In this document: positions 56,912 to 64,000 of the stretch, piece by piece
Layout of the letters: every line of letters begins with the position of its first letter
Numbering within the stretch: the stretch's first letter is position 1
Origin: Coriobacteriia bacterium
GTDB taxonomy: Bacteria > Actinomycetota > Coriobacteriia > WRKU01 > WQUG01
Direction of reading: 5' to 3'
Length of the DNA: 64,000 nucleotides
NCBI GenBank assembly: GCA_009779855.1
Contig: WRBC01000003.1
Location: 124,001-188,000 of the forward strand
Notes under the pieces: model-generated
The model's database searches: none
Told to the model about the DNA's origin: nothing
Seen by the model: only the letters and a program-made list of their open reading frames with translations
Translations under genes and position numbers: made by a program

Positions 56912-58504
56912 ATGTTTGCAGATATGGTAACAAGCTTTGGACTGCCCTTAACGGGCTACGCTGCCCTGGCTCCTGTTGGGATTTTGCTGGTCGGGTTATT
57001 CTGGGGTCTGTTCGCAGATTATCTGCCGGGGAGGAAGCATGCTAACAAAGTAAGTGCAGCAGTTGGTTTTGTCTGTGCGACCTTAGCAGCCGGGACAAGC
57101 TCCCTCATTGAACCAGGAACGCAGCTCTTTGGTGGACGTTTCTGGTATACCTTTGATGCACGCTTTGCGGCTGTTGTGATTTGCGTACTGGTAGCACTGT
57201 GGTGTTTATGGACTCTAGATTCAGGGGTCGGACGTACACGGGAAGCAGTTTCCCTTGTCATGGCGGCAACCATCGGTGCCGTGCTTGCAGTTGCTGCTAC
57301 CGACATAATTGCGCTAATCCTTGTAATTGAGCTAGCTTCTATGCCTAGCTACATTCTTATAGGCTACCGTCGTTATCGCGTGCGCGGACTAGAGGCGGCC
57401 CTTAAATACTTTCTGCTGTCGGTAATGTCGACGCTTATTATGATCTATGGATTCAGTTTCCTAGTTGGATTGTCTGCGGGCACAAGCTTTGCTGCGATGT
57501 CTGAAAATCTGTCAGCTACAGATGCACCTTTAATTTTTGTTGCCTTTGGCCTTGTTCTTCTAGGACTATTTGCAAAGCTATCAGTGGCACCTTTCCATTG
57601 GTGGGCACCTGATGCCTATGAGGGATCAGAGCCATGGACGCTTGCTTTTGTTTCTGTTATTCCAAAGGTTGCTATAACCTTAGTTATGTTGCGCCTTGTT
57701 TTTACTGTGGCAGAAAGCGTTCCCTTGTTAAGTGTGCTGATTGCGCTTATGGCAATCCTTAGCTTGGTTGTGGGATCTTTCGCGGCACTTAAAAAGAATG
57801 ACATCAGACGCATGATGGCTTATTCAGGGATTGTTAATGGCGGTTATGTTCTTATAGCCTTGACTGTCCTTTCCTCGGGCGGTCAATATGTACCCGATGC
57901 CTTTAATGCGGCAATTTTCTTCGTTGTTTCTTATGCTATAGCCACCATGGGTGTGCTGCTAATCACTGCGCATGAGGGGGGAAGAGTCTCAGACCTGAAC
58001 GGTCTTTCAGAGCGGAATCCCTTTATGGCGTGGAGCCTTGCGATTCTGGTGTTATCTATGATCGGATTACCACCTTTCCTTGGATTTTTTGCAAAGCTTA
58101 ATTTGTTTCTTGTAGCGATAGCTGCGGGACAAATAGAGCTCGTGGTGCTAGCTGTGGTTGTTGCTGCAGTGAGTGCCTTCTATTATTTGCGTCTGGTGCG
58201 AGCAGCTTTTTTCGGCAAAGCGCAAAAAGATGACGCAGCTACAGATACAGAAGTACCAGATGACCTGAATTCAGATGCCTCAACAACAGACTTTTCAGCA
58301 CCTGATCTTTCGACGGGAGAGAGCCCAAAGAGTGAGCAAGATAAGATTGCAGCAGTTGAACCGTCTGCGGTAGAATTGGCTGACCGCACGGAAAAGTCAC
58401 CTTATTCGCTTTCTGGCAACATTGCTATAGCGCTTATAGTGTTAGCTATTGTAGTCATGGGTATTCTTTATCAACCTACAATGAGCCTGCTTATAGGCGG
58501 ATAG
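56912..58504 (+). CDS. nuoN: NADH-quinone oxidoreductase-like subunit N
   Basis: A 530-residue subunit with about 14 helices: ELASMPSYILIGYRR, KLSVAPFHWWAPDAYEGS and MMAYSGIVNGGYVL. Between the last two helices, about residues 435-500, is a Ser/Asp/Glu-rich hydrophilic insert (DDAATDTEVPDDLNSDAST and on) absent from standard NuoN. It ends the operon. Confidence 0.94.
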   Translation: MFADMVTSFGLPLTGYAALAPVGILLVGLFWGLFADYLPGRKHANKVSAAVGFVCATLAAGTSSLIEPGTQLFGGRFWYTFDARFAAVVICVLVALWCLWTLDSGVGRTREAVSLVMAATIGAVLAVAATDIIALILVIELASMPSYILIGYRRYRVRGLEAALKYFLLSVMSTLIMIYGFSFLVGLSAGTSFAAMSENLSATDAPLIFVAFGLVLLGLFAKLSVAPFHWWAPDAYEGSEPWTLAFVSVIPKVAITLVMLRLVFTVAESVPLLSVLIALMAILSLVVGSFAALKKNDIRRMMAYSGIVNGGYVLIALTVLSSGGQYVPDAFNAAIFFVVSYAIATMGVLLITAHEGGRVSDLNGLSERNPFMAWSLAILVLSMIGLPPFLGFFAKLNLFLVAIAAGQIELVVLAVVVAAVSAFYYLRLVRAAFFGKAQKDDAATDTEVPDDLNSDASTTDFSAPDLSTGESPKSEQDKIAAVEPSAVELADRTEKSPYSLSGNIAIALIVLAIVVMGILYQPTMSLLIGG

Positions 58505-58987
58505 AACTTCCTAAGAACCTCCCAGTAACGCGAATCATTATTGGCATCGCACCAAGCACATTTCATTGAAACTACATAAAATCATGTAGAAATGCAGAAA
58601 ATATTGTAATTATTGTTACAACACCCCCCCCCCCCGAAATCCCCGTATAGTTTTTCTTGTGAATATTGAATTGTGACTAATGTAGTTCATATTGCGTGTG
58701 AGAGGCCATAGAATGACTTGTTTGCTGGGTGTACAAACCAGACTAGGTTGTACGATTTTATGCTTTGTGAGGAGCAGTGTTGTGATTATTAATGCCATGA
58801 TCTCTATACCTTCCTGTAGTTCTTCAGGGGAAGCATTCTTTGAAAAAACCTTAACTGTTAATACTTCTGCCATGAGAGCACCTTTCACTTCCTGTACTGC
58901 TTGAAGTGATTAAGTCAAATCGTGCTTAGAAGACAGATATCAGGCAAAACGCATAAAACTCCAAATGGATATGAGGATTTGCAGACT
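58505..58987 (+). promoter_or_regulatory. Intergenic region with poly-C12 tract and possible phase-variable promoter
   Basis: A CTACAT/ATGTAG stem (58572-58577, 58584-58589) follows nuoN but has no T-run. TTGTAA/TTACAA (58604-58609, 58616-58621) form an inverted repeat with a 6-base gap. A run of 12 C (58624-58635) comes next, then TATAGT (58646-58651) as a -10. The C tract therefore lies between a possible binding site and a -10 box. About 330 bases separate this from the ATG at 58988, with a weak GAGGA near it. No RNA gene is recognised. Confidence 0.45.
58616..58873 (-). CDS. Possible small protein whose 3' end runs through the poly-G tract
   Basis: An 85-residue frame with AAAGG about 7 bases before ATG 58873. 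The first 36 residues look protein-like (KNASPEELQEGIE, then a short hydrophobic stretch). The last residues, FRGGGVL, are encoded by the 12-G run (minus strand) and the stop follows at once, so any change in tract length alters the C-terminus. No family is recognised and it may be chance. Confidence 0.3.
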   Translation of the reverse strand: MAEVLTVKVFSKNASPEELQEGIEIMALIITTLLLTKHKIVQPSLVCTPSKQVILWPLTRNMNYISHNSIFTRKTIRGFRGGGVL

Positions 58988-61900
58988 ATGAAAGAAAGAT
59001 TAAAAAGGGTCATTAGAAACAAAAAGTTGCTGGTGCTTGTAATAGCACTATTTGTGCTAGCTGCACCTATCTTTACCTTTGCTGAATCACCTCAACCTAA
59101 TACAATGCAAGGCCCTATGCCGCTTGGGGAAAGCATAGTACCTCTATCAGATATGCACCCATGGGACGCGCTGAGGGCGGCAATTGATGCTGCTCCAGCC
59201 AACACAGCAACTCCCCATGTGATTAATCTGACTGAAGCAGTAGGTGGCTTAGGTGCAACAAGTCCTCAGCTAGGACTCACTGCAGCAAACCCTAACGCCA
59301 TCTTTATCCCTGCGAATAGGAATATTGCACTAGTAGGCACTGCGGGCTGGGGTGACTTGCAGCAATTTGCTGCTCCTGGCCCTGATGAAGCGCGCAGGCA
59401 CTTTATTGTAGCGGGACAGCTTACGCTGGAGGATGGCGTTACGTTAAGGGGAAATTGGGATTCGACAAGTACATCTACAGGACCTCGACATGGGGGCGCT
59501 GCAGTAAATAGTGGAGGACAGCTCACCTTAGAAGAAGGCAGCACTATTAGAAACAATGCAGCCTTTCAAGGCGGCGGCGTGCATGTAGAAAATGGAGTGG
59601 TAAACCTAAGCGGTGGAGACATCATCAACAACGCGGCAAGTCATAATGGCGGGGGCATAGCTGCGTTTGGTGAAAGAGTAACTGCTGGCTCTTCTGTTTC
59701 AAATACAACGATTAATATATACGACGGCACAATAATTAGTGGAAACCGTGTATTTGAGAGCACCCCAAGCGGGGGCGCTGTGTTTGCGAGCAACACTGCA
59801 ATTGTGATGTCGGGCGGGATCTTAGATGATAATCGCGCGCAGTTTGGCGGAGGCATCGATATACTGCATGAACTTGGTACGTTCACTATGAGCGGTGGGA
59901 CAATTAGCAATAATGTGACTCAGGGTGGCTCAGGTGGTGGCGTTAGGATATATCATGGTGCATCAATGACCATGTCTGATTCCGCTGCAATCCGTGGGAA
60001 TCGCACATCAAGTCACGGGGGCGGCATAAGCCTTGTTACGTATTCGATAGACCCTACTTTTGGATCACTTGAGATGACAGGCGGCATAATTGAAGGAAAC
60101 GATGCTGCTCAGCACGGCGGAGGCGTGCGTATCGATAATCTATCCCGTGGATCTTTTGGACCAGAGGCGATTATTCGAGGAAACTCTGCAGTTGGCAGTG
60201 GTGGTGGTATCCGGAAAGAAAGTTCGGTACCGCCAGAAACGGCACTTACCATAGATGGCACAACAATTGGAGGTGCACGCCCAATTGTTCTTGCCCCTGA
60301 CGCACCAAATCCTCATGCCAATACTGCACAAAGTGGTGGCGGAATCTCTGTTGGGCACGCACCATTTACTATGAATGGAGCAACTGTTAGTGGAAACGGG
60401 GCAACTCAGTCTGGTGGCGGAGTGCATGTTTTCGCCTCTGGTACCGGTCGTGCACGAACAATAAGTAATAGCACAATTGGCGGCGATACAGCAGCATATC
60501 GTAATGAGGCCGGTCTTGATGGGGGCGGTATTGTGCTCGAGAGTGGCACTGGTGCTAACCTGACTGTGAATAACACAACAAGGATTCTGCATAATACGGC
60601 CGATCGGGCTGGTGGAGGAATATCTGCAGGTGGCATGTTTGCGACAGGAGCTGCAACAAATCCTGCCACGCTTATTATGCGGGATGTTGAGATAGCCCGT
60701 AATCAGTCTACCGGGACAGGTGGCGGTGTACATGCGGGAGTATTTAGTGTTGTCACGATGCACAGTGGAGACATCCACCATAATGAAGCTGCCGGTAACG
60801 GTGGTGGTATGGCTGTAAATGGTAACGCTGCTTCGTTTAGCTTTGGAACATCTGCGGTAGAAACAGGTACTAGGACGATTAGAGACAATAGTGCTGAAAA
60901 TGGCGGTGGTGTTCATGTTGAGCTGGGAACATTCAATCTGGGGACAGCAGGCATCCGAAATATTACAGGCAATACGGCTACAAATAACGGCGGTGGAATC
61001 AACTGGATTGGTGGAACGATTTTAGGTGGAAGTGGAACTGCGGCAGCTGCTCCGGTAACGGTCAGTGAAAATACTGCAACAAATGGTGCAGGTGGCGGAA
61101 TTAACCGTGAAGCGAATCCAGGTTTGACCTTAGGTTCACACTGGCAAATCCTTGATAATACTGCGGGCACCAATGGTGGAGGAGTCAACCTTGACGCAGG
61201 TACTGGTGTCGTTACTTTGGGTGGGGCATCTATCAGCGATAACAACACGGCAGCTCAAAATGGTGGTGGTGTACATTTAGCAGCAGGGGCTACCCTTAGC
61301 ATGACTTCAGGCATCATTTCAGACAATGCTGCCGAAAATGGCGGAGGGTTATATGTAGGTGGCAATTTCGACCTGAGTGGTACTGGTGCAAAAACTATCG
61401 CGCGCAACACGGCGGCAAATGATGGTGGCGGTGTATGGGTGGCAGAAGATGCCTATATGACTATGGCTGCTAATGCCGCAGGCTCTTTGGGTATTACCCA
61501 CAACAGCGCAACAGGTACCACTTCTATGGGTGGCGGAATCTTTACAGATAGATACCACTATTCAGATCCACTGCCGCTTGCAGGGGAGTATACTAACCTG
61601 ACCCTGCTTAATGTTACCTTCAATAATAATAGTGCCTCTACTACAGAGAGGCCTCCAGCTAACGCAGCGTCTTTTGCCAACATTGGCTTTGCACTTCCCG
61701 TAAGTCATTTTGGGCACCCCTTGAATAACTCAGACATTAACATGGAAACACCCCTTCTTCCAGTAACAGCGCGCGCTGATCTGGCCAAAGCATTACGTCA
61801 GCTAGAAGGACAGACAACTTCCAATCTATCCTTTGACTTTAATATCGAAAGGTGGAGCGTCGATGGTGATGTTGCCCGTGCAGGTGAACTTCCCCAGCTG

Positions 61901-64000
61901 GGTACTTCTGTCGTAGATGGCGTTGGCAGAATAACACTGAACATGAGTGATCCAAGTGTTGAAGTGAATACCTCGGGTGGAGTAGCTACTCTTGTAAAAA
62001 CAGTAGACATTCTTGCAGGTACTGAATTTGACTCACCCGGTGTCTTTGTTTGGCGTGTAAGTGAAGTTGCAGGATCATCAGGTGCTGCACTACCGTCACA
62101 AGTTACTTATTCACAGGCAATCTATGAGCTTACGGTGACTGTGACTGAAGTTGATAGGGTACTTGTAGCCTCTGTGCATCTTCAAGAGATTGTGTCAGAT
62201 GTTGGTGGAGGCAGCATAGGAACTGGTGGAGCTGGAAGCCCTCTTTATTCCTGGGGCGCCAATGCTAATGGACAGCTAGGACTAGGGGACACCACCAATA
62301 GAAGTGAGCCTACAAGGGTAGGCACTGCAAGTAACTGGGTGCAGGTTGCTACTGCTGCCGGTGGCGCTATTGCGCTTACTACTGAAGGGCGCATCTATAC
62401 TTGGGGGGCTAATTGGAATGCTCCCCAGATGGGACAAGGCGACCATCCAGATCCAGGAAGTGGAAATATTACTGTTCCTACAAGAGTGGGAGACAGGAAT
62501 GACTGGGCGCATGTGTCTTTAAGTGGGTCAGTGGCTCTTGCTGTTACCGAATCAGGACACCTTTATACCTGGGGGGTTAACAATCTGGGACAGTTGGGTC
62601 AAGGTGACGAAAACTCGAGGAATGTTCCAACAGAAGTAGTAGGTAGAGATGACTGGGTAATGGCGGCAAATATTGGAGCAAATGGTGCTCTTGCTATTAC
62701 TGAGGCAGGCCACCTTTACACCTGGGGCTCTAATGCTTCGGGACAACTGGGACGCGGAAATCTTTTTGGCGCAAATCGCCTTTCTCCTGAACGTGTAGAG
62801 GGTGACACATGGAGGCATGCGACGGGAGGCAACTCTCATGTTGTAGGCATTAATACAGGTGGCGAACTCTTTACTTGGGGAAATAACACTAACGGGCAAC
62901 TAGGATTAGGTGACATGGGTACGGGCACTAACAGAACAGTACCGACCGCAGTCCCTATGCCGGCAGGAATAGAAAACAACTGGAGTGATGCAGCTATCAC
63001 AAACAATGCCACTGCAGCCATTAATACAAGTGGCGAGCTCTTTACTATGGGAACTATTGCAGACGGCCAGCTAGGTCGCCCTACCTCTCCGACCCCTCAG
63101 TATTCTCTGGGGCAAGTAGGAGAGAGGGACGACTGGGATGCTCTTGGTGGGGGAAACGCTCACTTTTTAGTCATTTCCGAAGGCCTAGAACTTTGGGCCT
63201 GGGGTTCTAATGCTTCGGGACAGTTAGGGGACGACACTACTGCTAGCAGGTGGGCTCCTGTATTTATATTGCATTCATTTGGGTTTGCAGGATTTTCGCA
63301 AACAGGGGCAGGTACGCACTCTATGGCGTTAATCCGCACAGACCCTATGGTGTTTACGAATACTCACGTACGCCTAAGCACTCTTTCTGCATCAAAAGCA
63401 GTGGTAGGCGAATTTGCAAACATGAACAAAGAGTTCACTTTTGACATTGAGTTAATACCAAGTGCCCTTTGTGAGGCAGATACAACCTTTACTGCTCGCA
63501 TTTATCAAGGTCCAACCTTTATAGAATCTGTGACATTTACTGGCCCTGATTTTGCAGAAACGATTACCTTAAGAAGTGGGCAAAGAATTGACTTTAGTAC
63601 TATCCCCACAGGCGTGACTTTTAACGTTACAGAAAGAGCACATGTAGAGTATCAGGCTTCAGTGGAGCTCTATGTGGGAGGGAGTCCTGTAGCGGTTTCG
63701 CCAGCATCAGGTCCTAATGTAGCCCTAAGCACGGGAAATCGTGTTGTCGGAGAAGGCAGAAACACAGCTGACTTCACGAACACACATCACCCTCCAGTAA
63801 TGTCAGGACTCAACATCTCTATTGATGATGGTATATGGATTGTGGCATTTGCTGTTCTGGCACTTGCAGGAGCTATGATTGCCACCAAGAGAACACTCAA
63901 AACTGAATCCAGTGTGGAATCTGTAGGTAAGACTCAGTTTAATACACGTGTACACGCAACACTCATGCTTAAACGAGCAGAACGCACGCTCTTTAGGAAT
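58988..64000 (+). CDS. Giant surface protein: beta-helix repeats, pilin-like domain, RCC1 repeats (3' end outside window)
   Basis: Open from ATG 58988 to the window edge, 1671 codons without a stop. Signal peptide about residues 1-33 (basic head, hydrophobic core, FTFAES). Residues about 140-870 are right-handed beta-helix repeats of the type NNxAxxGGGVxV and SGGTIxxN, over 20 turns. About 930-1070 resembles a pilin isopeptide domain (GVFVWRVSEV). About 1085-1450 has RCC1-type repeats (SWGANANGQLGLGD, TWGVNNLGQLGQGD, AWGSNASGQLGDD). A further Ig-like part leads to HHPPVMSGLNIS and a hydrophobic helix (about 1618-1633) with a basic tail. Probably an adhesin. A long polar tail after the helix continues past the edge. 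Confidence 0.85.
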   Translation, partial: MKERLKRVIRNKKLLVLVIALFVLAAPIFTFAESPQPNTMQGPMPLGESIVPLSDMHPWDALRAAIDAAPANTATPHVINLTEAVGGLGATSPQLGLTAANPNAIFIPANRNIALVGTAGWGDLQQFAAPGPDEARRHFIVAGQLTLEDGVTLRGNWDSTSTSTGPRHGGAAVNSGGQLTLEEGSTIRNNAAFQGGGVHVENGVVNLSGGDIINNAASHNGGGIAAFGERVTAGSSVSNTTINIYDGTIISGNRVFESTPSGGAVFASNTAIVMSGGILDDNRAQFGGGIDILHELGTFTMSGGTISNNVTQGGSGGGVRIYHGASMTMSDSAAIRGNRTSSHGGGISLVTYSIDPTFGSLEMTGGIIEGNDAAQHGGGVRIDNLSRGSFGPEAIIRGNSAVGSGGGIRKESSVPPETALTIDGTTIGGARPIVLAPDAPNPHANTAQSGGGISVGHAPFTMNGATVSGNGATQSGGGVHVFASGTGRARTISNSTIGGDTAAYRNEAGLDGGGIVLESGTGANLTVNNTTRILHNTADRAGGGISAGGMFATGAATNPATLIMRDVEIARNQSTGTGGGVHAGVFSVVTMHSGDIHHNEAAGNGGGMAVNGNAASFSFGTSAVETGTRTIRDNSAENGGGVHVELGTFNLGTAGIRNITGNTATNNGGGINWIGGTILGGSGTAAAAPVTVSENTATNGAGGGINREANPGLTLGSHWQILDNTAGTNGGGVNLDAGTGVVTLGGASISDNNTAAQNGGGVHLAAGATLSMTSGIISDNAAENGGGLYVGGNFDLSGTGAKTIARNTAANDGGGVWVAEDAYMTMAANAAGSLGITHNSATGTTSMGGGIFTDRYHYSDPLPLAGEYTNLTLLNVTFNNNSASTTERPPANAASFANIGFALPVSHFGHPLNNSDINMETPLLPVTARADLAKALRQLEGQTTSNLSFDFNIERWSVDGDVARAGELPQLGTSVVDGVGRITLNMSDPSVEVNTSGGVATLVKTVDILAGTEFDSPGVFVWRVSEVAGSSGAALPSQVTYSQAIYELTVTVTEVDRVLVASVHLQEIVSDVGGGSIGTGGAGSPLYSWGANANGQLGLGDTTNRSEPTRVGTASNWVQVATAAGGAIALTTEGRIYTWGANWNAPQMGQGDHPDPGSGNITVPTRVGDRNDWAHVSLSGSVALAVTESGHLYTWGVNNLGQLGQGDENSRNVPTEVVGRDDWVMAANIGANGALAITEAGHLYTWGSNASGQLGRGNLFGANRLSPERVEGDTWRHATGGNSHVVGINTGGELFTWGNNTNGQLGLGDMGTGTNRTVPTAVPMPAGIENNWSDAAITNNATAAINTSGELFTMGTIADGQLGRPTSPTPQYSLGQVGERDDWDALGGGNAHFLVISEGLELWAWGSNASGQLGDDTTASRWAPVFILHSFGFAGFSQTGAGTHSMALIRTDPMVFTNTHVRLSTLSASKAVVGEFANMNKEFTFDIELIPSALCEADTTFTARIYQGPTFIESVTFTGPDFAETITLRSGQRIDFSTIPTGVTFNVTERAHVEYQASVELYVGGSPVAVSPASGPNVALSTGNRVVGEGRNTADFTNTHHPPVMSGLNISIDDGIWIVAFAVLALAGAMIATKRTLKTESSVESVGKTQFNTRVHATLMLKRAERTLFRN

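Noticed and set aside
60140-60916. A 258-codon minus-strand open frame inside the large surface protein gene, with several others nearby
   Set aside because: They are antisense to a clear repeat-rich coding frame; their composition (Thr/Ser/Cys/Pro) mirrors the Gly/Asn/Ala repeats and they show no motif or ribosome binding site.

Overview
The window looks like a chromosomal segment of an anaerobic actinobacterium of the class Coriobacteriia. The reasons are: GC content in the mid-40s by eye; an 11-gene complex I operon without the NADH-oxidising module; an energy-coupling-factor (ECF) transporter fused into one polypeptide; a 2-hydroxyacyl-CoA-dehydratase-like activase set; and Gram-positive-type surface proteins at both ends. 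This is inferred from gene content and protein motifs; there is no rRNA gene here and I cannot name a species.

Layout. 1-93 is the tail of a surface protein. 132-2091 holds a divergent pair (cysteine hydrolase of the isochorismatase family; class I aminotransferase). 2225-8786 is a tight co-directional run: DegV (fatty-acid-binding family), a YgjV-like membrane protein, a FabG-like reductase, two halves of a DUF2229/2-hydroxyacyl-CoA-dehydratase-like protein, a BadF/HgdC-type activase, acyl carrier protein and RNase III. It is followed by the fused ECF module and truA. 12007-14108 is a two-component system. 14132-25185 holds a glycosyltransferase, ychF, a PASTA-like protein, an IMP dehydrogenase strikingly like the Tritrichomonas foetus enzyme, a NitT/TauT-type ABC pair without its binding protein, rpsA, an MFS carrier and an alpha-oxoamine synthase behind a palindromic operator. 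25302-36194 is housekeeping: coaBC, tRNA-Pro(GGG), hisS, aspS, a DUF3048 lipoprotein, a pyridoxal kinase, yebC, ruvCAB, an ECF S-component and a small radical SAM protein. 36334-44373 holds a cold-shock protein, lpd, ligA, a CPBP protease, and an SPFH protein plus zinc-ribbon membrane protein that share an unusual repeated motif. 44572-47860 is a tetR-serine hydrolase operon facing away from mscL. 48026-58504 is nuoABCDHIJKLMN. From 58505 to the end there is a 484-bp intergenic region with a 12-C homopolymer, then a giant, incomplete surface protein (at least 1671 residues).

How the genes fit together. The ECF module (A-A-T) needs S-components; one lies at 34962 close to a pyridoxal kinase, which suggests (inference only) a B6-type substrate. 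DegV, the FabG-like reductase, the dehydratase/activase genes and acpP are packed as an acyl-metabolism unit whose substrate is unknown. The Nuo complex lacks E, F and G, so it should accept electrons from something other than NADH, such as ferredoxin. The right end carries signals expected of a phase-variable adhesin: a homopolymer next to a possible promoter, followed by a beta-helix/pilin/RCC1 chimera.

Promoters of the extended -10 type (TGnTAnnnT) recur, one of them giving an apparently leaderless coaBC mRNA. All coordinates of promoters, operators and terminators were read by eye.
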